Counted from the first letter of the stretch, positions 1 through 12,802 are shown. The stretch: DNA of 64,000 nucleotides from Rhodamnia argentea (GCF_020921035.1 NC_063150.1:35697826-35761825); one strand, 5' to 3'. Notes: generated from the sequence alone by a model not told the origin. Made by a program: numbers and translations.

Positions 1-231
1 TTCATGTCCCCCACCAATCATCTATACATTCCTCGGAACCTAAAATACACAATGAGAAGAGAAAAATGTTATTGAACAATTTAGTTCTTTGGTCAATGAA
101 CTAATAGAAATTAAATTATATGAAGATTTAAGATGAAGGACAGATGACATGTGAGCTTTTCTTTCTCAACCGTCTATCTTAATAGTTATGGATTCCGATT
201 CAAGCGGTTATTCTCTACTACATTGGTGTTT

Positions 232-1733
232 TCACTCCCCACTCTCCACCATAATAGATGGACTCAAATAAGTAACTTCAGTACCAGTAACATGAGATTG
301 TGAGCCATTGCCTAATGTAACAAAATTTGACAATCCAGGAGATTTAGAATGAAGTGAAAACAAAAACTTAGAATTACCAGTCATATGATGAGTTGCTCTA
401 GAGTCTATGACCCGAGAGTCCGACGCTACCGAGAGCAAATAGGATGAACTACCTTTTGATGTTTGTGCCAGAGTAGCAATAGGAACTGAAAGGACCTGTC
501 ACCTATTTGGAGTAAACCCATGCATCATACTCAGAACTTGTCAATGTAACTGAACCATTCATGTTCCACACACTAGTAGAATCTGATGGAGTCTGTTTGG
601 GGTAAAAGTAAAGTTTGGTCAAGTATGTTCCACCTCTGCATAAGAAGTAAAAGTAGGTCGGAGTTCGAGATGAAGTGTATAACAATAAGCCTCTGTATGT
701 CCAGCCCTATGATAATGATTACGGTAGCGGGAGCCACAACCGCCCCCGGAGATAGAGGCACTACGAGCACCAATACCTCCTTCACGACCTCTACTCCGAG
801 CAAAACCGTGACCCCGGCCCCCGCAACTACGACCACGAGCTCCACATGTTTTACTGCCATGAGAAATCATCGCACTTGTCTCCACAGCTAGGGTGGAGAT
901 GAAGTGTATAACAATAAGCCTCTGTATGTCCAGCCTTATGACAATGATTATAGTAGCGGGAGCCACAACCGCCCCGGAAATGGAGGCACTACGAGCACCA
1001 ATACCTCCATCACGACCTCCACTCTAGCAAAACCATGACTCCGGCCCCCGCAACTACGACCATGAGCTCCACGTGTTTTAGTGCCATGAGAAATCATCGC
1101 ACTTGTTTCCACAACTGGGGTGGAGATCTTTTCAACGAGGGTCGAACGAAGAGCTTGAAAGAAAATCTCATCCACTGTAGAAAGGGAGCTCTAAGAGGTA
1201 ATCTGCTGATGAAGTAAGGCATATTCAAGCCACAATGCCTTGAGATATAGTATAACTTGAAAATTCCCGTGTCATTTGAGGAGAACGACCAAATCATTTG
1301 AAGCTGGAAGATAAATATCCAAGTGCCTGCAAAGTATCATGAAATGAGCGTAATGCTCAGATAAGGATTGATTTCCATGGTGAAGATCAAATAGGGCCCC
1401 CATGGGTCTCACACTTGTGTCATGTCGTTCTCTCCGGAATAAAATAAGGCATGTTTTCCTAGACTTCCTTAGCAAATTTGCCTTGAATGAAGTGATGACT
1501 AATTTTAGGATCCATACTATTCCATAAAAGAGTAAGGATCATTGCATCTTTAGCAAGCCAATCGGTACCTTACTATGATCCGAAGGGGTCGTAGATTTAA
1601 GATAATCACTTTGTTTAGTGGCGGTAAGATAAACTTCAATAGCAGTGGACCAAGATGGATAATTAGCTCTATCCAACTTTACAAAGGTCAATGTCAAGTG
1701 TGGTAAACAAGTTGAGGTTCTAGAAGCAGCCAT
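232..1733 (-). mobile_element. Ty1/copia gag-protease remnant, degraded
   Basis: Minus-strand remnant of a Ty1/copia polyprotein. The gag N-terminus (about 1733 to 1539) has the typical pattern of a conserved tryptophan followed by an amphipathic stretch (YPSWSTAIEVYL). A second in-register gag piece lies at 1475 to 1272 (ALFDLHHGNQSLSEHYAHF). A glycine/arginine-rich zinc-knuckle linker follows near 1170 to 600, and then a protease-like segment near 430 to 232. In that segment the active-site triplet DSG reads DSR (VIDSRATHHMT). Frame changes and stops separate the pieces, and no integrase or reverse transcriptase follows before the window edge, so the copy is dead. It may continue left of position 1. 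I assign the family from these motifs, not from a search. Confidence 0.75.
669..1127. repeat. Two-copy tandem duplication (~229 bp) within the copia gag linker
   Basis: Two head-to-tail copies, about 669-897 and 898-1127, differ by scattered substitutions and small indels. Each covers the zinc-knuckle and glycine-rich linker on the minus strand. The duplication is internal to the copia remnant. Confidence 0.85.
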
Positions 1734-1739
1734 CGGTGA

Positions 1740-3629
1740 ATCAAGAACACAATTGAACCCAAGAACAATGTCACAACAATCAATTACTTAACTCCAATAT
1801 TAAAATCATCCACAAAGAAGACCGATCAATTGCTTATTATCAGCAATTACCACACCATATGCATCGTCACTTCCATAGGTTATATCACGGACCTCAAGAA
1901 CTCACTGCCACAAATTCAAACAACCACATATCAAGCATCATCAAAAAATTGATACCCATGATACTGCCAATCTCTAGGAAACTATAGCTTCACTTAATCC
2001 TAACTTCCCCCGCTTCTGAGGTCAAACAAGTTGAGCTTGCCTGGTCATAGTGTCTAACTTGATTCTTCATGTTCCTAGAAGATTTCTTGACCAGACACAT
2101 CATTAACTAAAAAAAAAAAAATCAACATCAAACAATTCAACCGGCTATAAAATAAAGCACAAGCAAATGTCATTTCACCCTCCTCATCTCAAACTTGCAC
2201 ATGACCAATAAACCTTTGGAGGACCATCGTGAAGGAGATCCATAGGTAGCGCACTAACGAGGGCTAGACGACTTCAATTTATGGACTTACCGGCATGTAC
2301 GATATCGGACAAGACAAGTGAGGACTAGATGATGTCCATACTTGGGCTTATTAGCATGGAGGACATCGGGCAAGACGGGCAAGTGCTGGATGACGTCAAT
2401 TTCTGGGCTCACCGGCCTAGATGATGTCGGGCGACGTCGAATTTGGGCTCACCGACTTGGACGATGTTTGACGACGCTAGCCTTGGGTTGCCTGGTCAAG
2501 GCAATGGTTGATCCGGCCTTACCGAGTTAGAATGATGTCGGATTCTAGGTGGCGTCGGCTTAGATGACATAGAATGACATTAGATCCGAGGATTCCGACG
2601 AGATTCGAGGTGGTTGGTGGTCGGCAATGAGTGATCTACGATACTAGTTGGTGGTCGACAGTAGTGAGCGACCGTAAATGTGTTTAGGTTTTAATCGACA
2701 ATGATTCCATGTTTAGTTTTAGAGAAAGATGCTAAAGAATTCATTAACAAAGGATTACAAGGATGTATAGAAACCTCTCAACATCAAATGACTATTCTAC
2801 ACTTATCCTAACATGACTCAAAAGTTCGATAGTCTAATACGTCTTAAATAATGCACTAAATAGTCAAATAACAATAACAACCTAAGGTTTACTATTACAT
2901 AAAATCCATTAAAAATGTATAGTGAACTTAAATCACCACATAAACAACAAACCTCAATCTCTCATTGATTAGGGTTTAACCTAGGATATCAAGAGGACCA
3001 ACGAGAGGGAAAAGAGGAGGCGGACAAAGCTCAAAGGGATACGGGTGAACTAGTGGTAGCTAGCAGCGTCGGCGAAAGTGTCCAATGTAGTAGAGGCAAC
3101 TATGAAGACGCCGAGAAGCCTTCGAAGAGAGAGTTAGGCATGGCAGAGTTTCATGGGCTAGCTGGACACCGTAGCGGGAAGCCATCAAGGGGCGGCGACT
3201 AGTCGGGATAATTGCTGGTGGTCCTTGGCTACTACAAGAATCACTATCAAGGAACCGATACGAGTTGAGACAATGGAAACCAGCGTTGGACTACAACGAC
3301 TCACCCAAGATGTCTACGGGTGGGTCTTTGGAACTATGGGAATCGTAGTGGGGGGTGTCGCGGGTCTTGGGTAGCGACGAACATGGAGTTACAGTGTTGT
3401 CGGGTGTGGCGGCGAGGAATCTTGGGCAACCTAAAGCACGGGTCGATGTTGACGAGAGCTGTTGCATGGTGGTGCAAGCAAGAGTGCAAGGCACGGCGTA
3501 AGAGCTGGTTGTGCGCACGAGTTACAGCAATAGGGAGAGCTCATTCCCTTGGCGTGTCTCACGTGTTGTTTTTTTATTTATTTATTGTGAGGCTCCTCTA
3601 TCAATGTCTAATAATGTGTTTATATAAAT
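1740..3629. other. Intergenic, no gene recognised; degenerate GATG/GTCGG repeats
   Basis: No convincing coding region. Between about 2230 and 2640 a GC-rich stretch repeats variants of a 'ctcaccggc...gatgatgtcggg' phrase, a decayed short tandem repeat. The part next to 1733 may be the untranslated leader or LTR of the copia remnant, but I see no clear primer-binding site. Confidence 0.5.
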
Positions 3630-3632
3630 CTA

Positions 3633-3869
3633 GGCCAATTTATTTTGCAAAAAATAAATAATTTAAAAAATATTTTTCAAAAATGACCATTTATATCACT
3701 TAAAATAATTAGTTAATAAACAATATTTTTACTATCAACAACACTTTATGAGTAAATTTTTTCATGAGCTGAAAATATTTTCCATACATTCATTTTTGTA
3801 TGTAAATCGAGCAATTATTTTCGAAAATTCTTTTTCAAATCATTCATTTTTCGCTAAACAAACGCACCC
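3633..3869. mobile_element. Tourist-like MITE with long inverted repeats
   Basis: About 237 bp. The left end (GGCCAATTTATTTTGC) and the reverse complement of the right end (GGGTGCGTTTGTTTAGCG) align, and the similarity runs inward for about 60 bp. The flanks are CTA on the left and TTA on the right, compatible with the 3-bp target duplications of PIF/Harbinger-Tourist MITEs. Related copies lie near 11451, 12803, 36459, 45514 and 46351. Confidence 0.6.
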
Positions 3870-5537
3870 TTAAATTTAGATATTTTCTCGTGATATGACT
3901 TTCCTAATTTGAACCAAAGAGATATGTGATATATTCAAGTTAGGTAATTAGGTTATATTTTGTAGCCAGGATATAAAATTCACTCTCCTTATTTATAGCA
4001 ATTTATTTATTTATTTCCATTTTCATTTTATGTTTGGATTTCTTTCTATCACATAATATATATTCTCTATAAATAGAATTTAAAACTATCACATGTTTTA
4101 GGTATAGTATTATAGTTTATGGAAGGGAGGGAGAATAAAAAAATATAGTAAATAAAAGGGTTATCTGAAAACCCTAACCCGGCGTGTTTATCTAACTTTT
4201 TTTGACCGAAAACCCCGCCTTGATTTAACTATTTTTTGACACCAAAATCCTATGAATTTATCTAACTATTTTTTAACCCGAATACCCCCGGTTCCTTGAA
4301 TTTCCCCGTTAATTGTTTAATATCCGAAATCCCAATTGTTGTGCGGTGGTAAACCCCTCGTTGCGTTGTGTCCCAATGCATTTGGTTAACTTTTAAAAAA
4401 TTAATGGGGTATTTGTCGTGTTTGGTTTGGTTTTTTGAAAATGTTGGGTTTTTCTAAATAAAAAGAGAGGGAAAATAAAAAACTAATAAGTAAATAAAAA
4501 TGAAGTAGGCAAAAAATCGAAGATTTATACATTTCGGAATTGTGAAGGTGAATGACAATATTTTCTCTCTTTGTATATTCGACATTTGCTAACCGATCTA
4601 TCTCTTTGATGTTTTCGTAGCTCATTTATGTTTCTTGCCATAATTGAAGTTGTAGCTCTGGAATGCTACAATGGGCTCTTTTGTTGTTTTAGATTTACAT
4701 CGTACATTAATCATGGATTTATTGATAGAAGCTGACTCCACTTATGCATTTGCAGTTTCTTTAGTAGTGGATTGTGAGAGACTCTCATCATCTCCGTTTG
4801 TGTTTTTTCAAGTTCATAAGCATTGATATGCTGCTCAAATCGAATATTAGACAAGACATGATATGAAAATATTTGACTTTATTACTACCATTCACCAAAC
4901 AATAGATAGAATATGTAATAAAATTCATGGATTTATATTCTATTTTATTCAGTCCTATCTTAATTAGAAATTTAGGCAACAATTGTAGCATCAAGGCATT
5001 TCGCCCTATTGTTCCCCCACATTGCCAAATTTTACGATAATATGCCTCACCGCCTCCAATTTTGATACAATGCAATCTTTCCTGGTTTGAGACATCAAAG
5101 TGCAAGGCGTGTGTAAATTTCGGCCGTAAGGATCTTCAATGGGCTTGACCGAATTTCATGTTATTGTGGGTGGAGTCTTGAAAAGGCAATTAAGTTTATC
5201 CCCACTCAAATCCATTCAGCGCCAGATTAATGCAATTTATTTGGGCTTATTACTATTAAATTAAAATTCTTCTAAAATGTAAATTCTAATTAATAATATC
5301 TTTGTTTAGAGTAGGAATCAACTTCTAATTTTCTTATGCTGTAAATTACTAAATGGCGTCACCGAAATTTAGGTGTCAATAAAATGTAATTTCGATGGTT
5401 AAATAAAGTTGCAAGCAAAGTAAAGATCAAAATACTCAATAGAGAAAACAAAATAAGCAGAGCATGTTGGGGTGTGATTCACTCTTCCCATCAACAAGAA
5501 AGCACGATGGTCCCGCTCCTTGGTAAGCAGGCGATGG
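3870..5537. other. AT-rich intergenic DNA, no gene recognised
   Basis: Apart from the short tandem repeat at 4187-4295, I see only AT-rich sequence with chance ORFs. A phrase near 5368 ('tttaggtgtcaa') resembles the LTR edge seen at 16367-16374 and may be a small LTR fragment. Confidence 0.4.
4187..4295. repeat. Degenerate tandem repeat, ~36-bp unit, three copies
   Basis: The phrase 'ttatctaactattttttgac' followed by a C-rich tail recurs three times with substitutions. No coding role is visible. Confidence 0.55.
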
Positions 5538-8500
5538 TGTGACATCTTGATTTTTCACCTAATTAATTAAAGGCAATAACCATATTAGAGCCAAACAACC
5601 CGACTCGGAATTGACCAATGTCATGTATTTATTGAGGGTCGATAATGCAAGCTCAATTTCTCGGGTGAAAAATAATAAATAGCCATCATACGAATGGGGC
5701 AACCTAGAATATTAGTTAATCAATCAAGTACGACCATGGCATACAAATTAGATATTGGTTGCTACTAAATCAATGATAACAAGAAGGTAATTAAGGGCTA
5801 TAATATAAATTTAACTTCTAAATAAAATTGTTGAGAGCATAATATATGCTATTAGAATTAATTGGGTATTCTAATACTTGGAGCATGTCAAGTAATTTAT
5901 TTATATGATAATGAAATTAATATTATATGCTAACCAAAAATGCTAAGTAATTATTGATAAAACTATAGTTTAATTTAAGGTTTAATGTGCATAATGTACA
6001 TAATTAAGATAATGGGGACAAAATGGACATTTAACAGCCATATATGGTCGAAAATCACTTGAAAAATGTGCCAAAAAATGCACTCAAGTAATTTCTTGAA
6101 TTACCCCAAGGTTACTATTCATGCCACCCACTTAGGTTAATAGGATTTTACGACAAAATGGAGCTTTCACTCAATAATTATTCCTTCTTCCCTCTTGACT
6201 TCAACTCCTTGACCAAAAATTCACTCTCTCTCACTCTTGTGATCTCAAATTTTTATCTCACTCAAAATTCTCTCAAGAAATTGCAAAGGTTGAAGTTGTT
6301 CTTGGGATTTAAAGCAAGTACAACATCATTTTATTACATTCATGTAGTTTAATGTTGTTAGAATATGAATTATTTGAGATATACCATGACAATGGTTTTG
6401 CATATGGTAAATTTTGGTGACATTGTGGAAGAAATATAGCTATGTAAGTAGTTTGTAGAATCTGTCCTGAATTTGAGTGTAATATGACCTTAGACTTTTA
6501 CTATTTTCATACCATCTTTTATGAGCTTCAAATAACCGAGACCAAAAAATGAAAGATGAAGCTAACATCATAACTTATAACATATATTAATTTGGGCATT
6601 TTTGAAGTTCATCTGGTCAGCCAAAAGGCCTTGCTTGCTCACTGTTCTGGTCTGTGCTTAATCTAAGACTGTTCTAACCTTCGGTTTTCACTATTTTTAT
6701 ACCATCTTTGTGATCTTCAAAAGACTGAAGTCAAATCATAAAAATCAATTCTAACATCCTAAACTTCAACATACATTAAATTGAGAATTTTTTAAGCACA
6801 TATATTTAGCCTTTTTATTTTACATTTTCACGGGCCTACATGTGCCATTCTGAGTTTGATTTGACCCTTGATACTAATTATTTTTGTATCTCTTTCTATG
6901 GACTTCTATTGCCTTATCCAAAATATGAAAGTTAAATTTGACATTAAAAAATATAACATATATTAATTTGAGAATTTTTGAAGTATTGTAAGTTGGGGTT
7001 AATACCATTCCTTAGCCAACATCCTTTCGTTTTTAAGGCTGAAATTTGGTATTAATCCCATGAATTACTGTAATTTATACAAAAAGATCAAACTTCACTC
7101 TAGTTATGAAATTTGTAGAACAGGGTCTTACCTATGACATATTAAAATTTGTTAATTTGTGGAGTTGATTTACTTGGCTAAAAGTGAAGATTTCAGTCAG
7201 TGTGCAAATCTGTTTCTAAGTGAATAAGTCATGAAATTTAAACAAAATAATCTAATATGGGGGTCTAATGCTCAAGAGCTCTACATGAAAATTGATTGCC
7301 ATTGTTGGAGCTATCATTCTATGAAAGCTTGAAATTTTATGAATTTAATTAGTGATCCAACGATAGTTAACAATTGGGTCTAAATCTGCCATGATGTCAG
7401 AATTGTGTTGAGTTAATTCATTGTATAATATAATGTTCCTATGATTACCAGATAGTGATAATTTGATTGAATTGTATGTGGCATGATTACGTGGCATATC
7501 ATATAATAACATGTGTGCATTGAACATGGAGTTAAAAAGATGTGAAGAATTTCTATTGGATAGAGTTCCGATGGAGCCCCCACGTGTTTGGGATGCCCCG
7601 GTATGTGTAAGGAAAGCTCCTGCTGTGTGATTAGGAAAGTCTCAGGAGTTGAGATGCCCAAGTGTGGAAATCTTGATAGTGCCATTGGATGTCAGGGGAG
7701 GAGTTCATGGGTCTTGGCAAGAAAAAAATGTAAAATGTGAACTAAAATAAGACTTGAAGATGAATTATATGCATATACGTGAGTGCATAGCACATTCATC
7801 CGGTGTGAATTTCATTCTTGCTGCGAATTTTTATTTGGTTGATGTGATCCTTCTGAATGACATTGAAAGGATTATAAAATTACGTGCCAGGTTAATAAAT
7901 AAAAAGAAAGAATGTTATTTGACAGGACCCATTGGAAAAGTATGTTTTGAATAAATTGACGTCGGGTAACATTTGAATCATATTCAGTAATATTTAGATG
8001 TTTTATTTGCTAGGTCGTAGCTCATTCCTGTTGAATTTTCAGACTATTAGCTATGGATATTCCGCCGCACTACCGTTATGGAGCGCCTGTCAGTTGTGAG
8101 TCCTGGACCGAGGATGTTATTTTTCATTGGTCCAACTCGATATTCGTGAAGTAAACTTCAGTGGTGTGGGTTAATGTAGGGCATGTGATCTTGGTCCCGT
8201 TTGGATTTGTCACCTGGTATGTTAAATAAGGCGATTGAGTGTTGGGTCCTTTATGCATAATCGATGATGGAGGTAATGGTGGTAATGGCGGCTGAGCCAA
8301 AAATGGCAATGGCATTGGTGGACCTCGAAGAGGAGAGTGACCTGGAAGTGGTGGAGGACTAGATGGTAGTTGTGGTTGCAGTTGTTCGTATGTGGTTATG
8401 TGTTTAGTTGTTAGTTTGTAGCGTGTTAACTTGCAATAGTCTAGTATGAACTTGTCTTATGTCAGTTAACTCTAATGAATGAAAGCTTTACGTTTAAATA

Positions 8501-8608
8501 CGGGTTTCTCTTCCGCTTGCTTTAATTACATCCAAAAATTTAAATTAAATACAGTCATCACAGGGGGTCACGGGCATAGTGCTTCCGAGCTACTAGGGGG
8601 CTGTTATA
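5538..8608 (+). mobile_element. Probable Ty3/gypsy solo LTR (~3.1 kb)
   Basis: The left edge reads TGTGACATCTTGATTTTTCACC-like sequence, typical of long chromovirus (Tekay/Del) LTRs, and the right edge reads GGGGGCTGTTATA. The inside fits an LTR: a promoter-like and CT-rich leader near 6120-6300, diverged repeats at 6480-7000, a G-rich segment near 7560-7690 and a 'ggagcgcctgtcagt' phrase near 8080. No polyprotein, primer-binding site or polypurine tract flanks it, which suggests a solo LTR. The five bases outside the two edges (GATGG and GTTTG) match at only three positions, so the borders are approximate. Confidence 0.42.
6480..7000. repeat. Three diverged ~180-bp tandem repeats
   Basis: Three successive segments starting near 6480, 6665 and 6850 share the same order of phrases: 'ttgactttta ctattttcat accatctt', then a 'cttcaaa...gac caaa' stretch, then 'aacatatattaatttgagaatttttgaag'. 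They are heavily diverged. They lie within the probable LTR at 5538-8608. Confidence 0.6.
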
Positions 8609-9536
8609 GTTTGAACATATATTTTTTTATTAGTAGTTTGGACTTGGGCTTACGAATAGCTACTGTTGTATATACTTTTTTTCTCTTATAATTTGAGTGA
8701 TGTAACTAGAGGTAAAATGTGCTAATTATAGTGAAATCCTTGCTGAACATAAACCTTGTTTAATGGTGAATTAGCATAAAAACCTTGTGTTTCAATTATT
8801 CTTTTTTACTTTTACGCTTTACTTTGTTATGATTGTCCGCTGAATTCTAACAGAGCAAAGGATAAAGTGGATTGTAAAATTACAATCATACCCTCTCGTT
8901 TGTGAATTCGATAGGAAAGTCCGCTACAAAAGTGGTTAACGAGGGAATTTAGACTCTTTGTTTTGAACAATAAAAAACCAGTTATTGTATAGAAAACACA
9001 CCTTTTTTTGGTCGAGGTCCTATAATCCTCGACGGATATATCAAAGAAAAAGATACTTTGTAATGTCCGCCCCTATTTTGAATGGAAAGTAAGTGAATTC
9101 TTTTCTAAGTGAGGTTAATTGTCACGTATTGAGTACAAGTAACGAAAGTGTGTTTTTCACCGTAAACAAAAAACATGTGATTCCGATTAAAAGTGGAGAT
9201 GGAAATAGCCCCGCCCTAATATCAATTGTAAAGAAAATGGACAAAACATAACATCAATTAATGTTCGGTAGTAGTTTGAGAATTAATGTTGCTTGGTTTA
9301 TGCAGAAGCTGCATTCCAAAAAGAAAAACAAAATTATTCTGTCCGGCACATACCAAAAATAATAATTGAAAGGCAATATAAATAAAATACCAACATCCTC
9401 ATGATAAAATAAAAACAAATTCTATTGATCAATCCGAAAAATAAAGGAAAATATTTGACAACAAGCAATGGACCAACAGGCTTAAGACCAAGAGCTCCGG
9501 CAAACCAGTCAAACTAATAACAGCCCTGCATTATGA
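8609..9536. other. AT-rich intergenic DNA downstream of the minus-strand gene
   Basis: No gene or repeat recognised. The right part is presumably the 3' untranslated region of the gene that ends at 9537. Confidence 0.4.
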
Positions 9537-10685
9537 TTACTCTTTGGCTTCCTCTTTTGCAATTGCTTCGGCCGTTTCCGTCTTCTTCTCAGCCAATTCC
9601 GCCACCGGAGCAGGTGAAGATTCGATTGCTTTCCCTTTATCAGCCACTTCTGCAGCTTCGGCGGCAGCAGCAGCAAGGGCGTGGGCCAGTTGCTGCTCTT
9701 CAATAGCTGATTCCTGCGGTTCAGGTGGCTTGGTCTCTGATTCCTCTGTTTTGGGTTGGGGCTCTGATGACGACGACTCTAGCGGCTCCGTCGTCTCCGA
9801 GGATGTCATCTCGCCTCCTGCTTTGGCATTTTGATTGTCCTGCAAAGGATGAGCGGATGGATTGATCTACCTTGTCTCCATTTCATTATCATGGGTCGAT
9901 ATTTATTATACCATCAACAAGATTCGACTCCTTGTCCTTGTTTAGACAAATCATATTCTCCAAGAGCAGCGATGGCAACAAGACAAGCAACCCAAAAGAC
10001 AGAACAAGGGCCGAGAAACGTGTCGCTACTTTTGTCTCCAAACGCTTGAAAACGACCTCATCCAAGGGGAAAAAGACAAGATACCGGGTCCATTGACAGC
10101 GAAACCAATCCATTCCTCCAAAGCTAAGGGAAACAATGCAGAGAATGTCTTTAGATTCCTTCGAATGCTTGAAGCAAGCAGGAGATCCTTCGCGAAAACA
10201 TCTCTCCTGGCCTAATCCCAAGTCTTCTTTCGTCGTTGATCCGTTTTAGGAAAAGATTACATTAAGAACATGGAAGGATTCGGACCAAACCAATCACTCA
10301 CCCAAACAAGAACTGCAGGATCTTGATTCTCGAAAACGATGCTAAGACTGATATGTTCGTCAGAATCAAAATCTAAATTCGGAGGATAGTGAAAAAGGCA
10401 ACAGAAATGGAACAGAGGGGGAGTCTTATAGACTGAAACCAAGTCATTTACCTCGTCGAGCAAGAGACTCAAAGAACGGGGTTTGTTGCCTCCTTCCGCA
10501 TCAACCACCTCCTTCTCACGCTGCTCTGCTTCAGCCACAACCACCACCTCTTCCTCTTTCTTTATCTCGGCCGTGGTCTTAGAGTCCACTCCCGCCGCCA
10601 CGATCTCCTCCGGTGCCGGGGCTGGAGCATCGGCGGCGGGCTTGTCGGACTTCAACACCTTCGGCTTCGTGGCGCACGCTCCCAT
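9537..10685 (-). CDS. Small acidic protein with N-myristoylation/palmitoylation signal (two exons)
   Basis: I do not recognise a named family. Exon 1 runs 10685-10452 and ends GAG|GTAAAT. Exon 2 runs 9839-9537 and follows a TTTGCAG acceptor. The phase-0 join gives about 178 residues. The protein begins MGACATKPK: Gly2 with Thr6 and a following Lys fits N-myristoylation, and Cys4 is a likely palmitoylation site, so membrane attachment is expected. The rest is low-complexity and acidic: Ala/Pro/Glu-rich in exon 1, then a Ser/Glu stretch, an Ala-rich helix (LAHALAAAAAEAAEVA) and a Lys/Glu-rich tail. No catalytic motif is visible. The start is supported by the myristoylation context, an in-frame CT-repeat leader upstream and a TATATAA box 62 bp upstream on the same strand. 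A role as a membrane-tethered, disordered scaffold is inference only. Confidence 0.78.
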
Positions 10686-10710
10686 CTCTCTCTCTCTCTC
10701 TCTCTCTCTG
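10686..10710. repeat. (CT)n microsatellite in the 5' leader
   Basis: A perfect CT run directly abuts the start codon of the minus-strand gene, reading as GA repeats in its 5' untranslated region. CT/GA-rich leaders are common in plant genes. Confidence 0.9.
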
Positions 10711-10746
10711 TGAAGCTCTGAAAGGGAGGAGGGGGGCTATGGAGGA

Positions 10747-10753
10747 TTATATA
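10747..10753 (-). promoter_or_regulatory. Candidate TATA box for the N-myristoylated protein gene
   Basis: TATATAA on the minus strand, 62 bp upstream of the ATG at 10685. The position fits a short leader made largely of the GA repeat. Confidence 0.5.
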
Positions 10754-11450
10754 GTCCAACAGTGGGCTGATTCAGAGTGGGACTTGAATAAGATTTATTT
10801 TGGAGACAGAGAAACAGAGGAAGTTTAAAAACTTAGGGGTGTTCTGTTTGATGGTTGGTTGCAACTTTGCGAGTTCTTTTGTGCTGGATGGACACAAGAC
10901 CTAATAATGGAGGCTTGACAATACAGCCTGTTAGTGTTAATAATAGGGAATTTTATTTGGGTTTAAATTAGAGTAGAGATCAATCTTTAGTTTATGCACT
11001 TCACAATAACGTACCCCGCGCACTAAAAACGATCACCATATTTTGGTGAACCATACTAGATTTATTAAGGTTAATCTGCAACATCGATTTGTTAATTGGT
11101 GTGACGGACTCCATCGGAAAGTGAGTTATGTTAACGTCTAAGGATGTTTTATTACATCAGGTGTCCATGTATCGATTTATAGATTAGTCTTAGATAATTA
11201 CGGCGTTTGGTATTATCTAGGTATGTTTGAAACAGCATAAGGAATAGTTCCTTAGCTAGGGGGACCATAGAAAACGACCCGACATTTCAAGGTACCTTAT
11301 GGCCTTGTCTTTTTCACGTTGTCTTTTACCTTTTTATTCCTCTTGCGATGGAGAAAGGTGGTGGTGCATGAGAATCCATGGAAAATTGTCTAAGCAAATT
11401 ATCTTCTTTTGGCATCGAAGCTCAAAGGGTAAATCCGAGTCAATTCAAGA
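10754..11450. other. Intergenic, upstream of the minus-strand gene; no gene seen
   Basis: AT-rich sequence with chance ORFs only. It likely holds the rest of the promoter of the gene at 10685. Confidence 0.4.
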
Positions 11451-11672
11451 TGCATTTGTTTCACAGAGAACTCAAGATTTAGAAAAAAAAATTTGAAAAA
11501 TGATCGCTTGTATAGTCTACAGAAAATAAATAAATGCAAAATATTTTCATTACACGAGAAAGTATTCATGCATAAATTGTTATCGATAATAAAGACATTT
11601 TCTGTTAACTAATTTTTCTGAAAGATATAACTAATCATTTTTTTGAAATTTTTGCGCGAAACAAACGACCAA
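11451..11672. mobile_element. Tourist-like MITE, second copy
   Basis: The left end TGCATTTGTTTCAC and the reverse complement of the right end (GGTCGTTTGTTTCGCG) pair. The inner arms ('gaaaaatgatcgcttgtat' and its diverged complement) also pair. The core resembles the copy at 36459. Confidence 0.6.
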
Positions 11673-12087
11673 ATTTTCTTAACTTTAAGAGAATATATGT
11701 ACGTCCTTTCGACTAGAATGTTGAAATATCATCTCACATTGCTTGACAACGGGTCTTATGTGCTTCTTAAATACATGCGGTCTCCCTCCATTTGATGACT
11801 TAAGCTTTTAGATTAAACGTCCTAACATAGTATCAAAGTTAGTCTATTCCTTTCCGAATGTGCATCCACCCCGAATTTCTATTGTTTTGCACAAGTAGCA
11901 AATGGCACTATTTAACTTGAAAAAAAAGGGAAGAAAGAGAAATATGAGTGTTGATATGCATGTGGAGATTACAAAAAGCATAGCATATATTGGGCTTTTA
12001 AATTATCTAATGAAGAGGATTGATCGCATATAGAACTTGCAGGCATTTTCATTTGGAGGTAGAGCACACCTACATATATAGAATATA

Positions 12088-12505
12088 GGAAAATGACGCA
12101 AATGGTCCTTAATCAATGTGCAATGTGATCCCTGAACTTTTAATTTGACCAATATGGTTCATGAACTTTTAACAAATATGCAATGTAGTCTATGAACTTT
12201 CAATTTGTTCAATGTGGTTCCTAAACTTTTGAACTTGTTCGACTTAGTCCTTGAACTATAAGAAAATGTCCAATATCGTCTCTAAACTTGAATTAATGGA
12301 ATGACTACATTAAACATCCTCTTATAATTTAGGGACTAAGTTGAATATATTTCAAAAGTTCATGGATCATATTAGTCAAATTAAAAATTCAGGGATCACA
12401 TTAGACATGGACTAACGTTTAGCAACTACATTAGTTATATTAAAAATTCCGGAATCACATTGCACATTGGGTCAAAATTCATGATTCGTTTGTGTCATTA
12501 TCCCA
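12088..12505. mobile_element. Fold-back element with ~180-bp arms (MULE-like)
   Basis: Nearly the whole 418 bp is an imperfect palindrome. The left end GGAAAATGACGCAAATGG pairs with the reverse complement of the right end (TGGGATAATGACACAAACG). The arms hold short repeats of 'ccctgaacttttaatttgacc'. The flanks TAGAATATA and TAAAATATT agree at 7 of 9 positions, compatible with a 9-bp Mutator-type target duplication. Confidence 0.65.
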
Positions 12506-12802
12506 TAAAATATTTATATGTGTGTGTATTTATGTGTGGGATACAAAAGAGAACCATATTCTCCCTATAATATTACAAAGAAATAGAAGAGAAGAATATG
12601 CAGTGATATATTCTTTCAGGGGTTGAAATTGTTTATGTGCAAATCATCAATTTTTGTCCGGATGTAGTTGGTTGCCGGATTGAGGGAGCATTATTATGTT
12701 ACATTTCTGTGATACATCACTCCACGTTGACATCATCTTCATATGACCCACGTTTAACTGATGAGAACATGTCTCCGACAATTACGTGATTATCTCAAAT
12801 TA

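Noticed and set aside
9544..9834. Plus-strand ORF of 96 codons opposite the second exon of the lipidated-protein gene
   Set aside because: Ala/Ser-rich translation is the mirror of the Ala/Glu/Ser-rich minus-strand exon, which has matching splice sites and frame.
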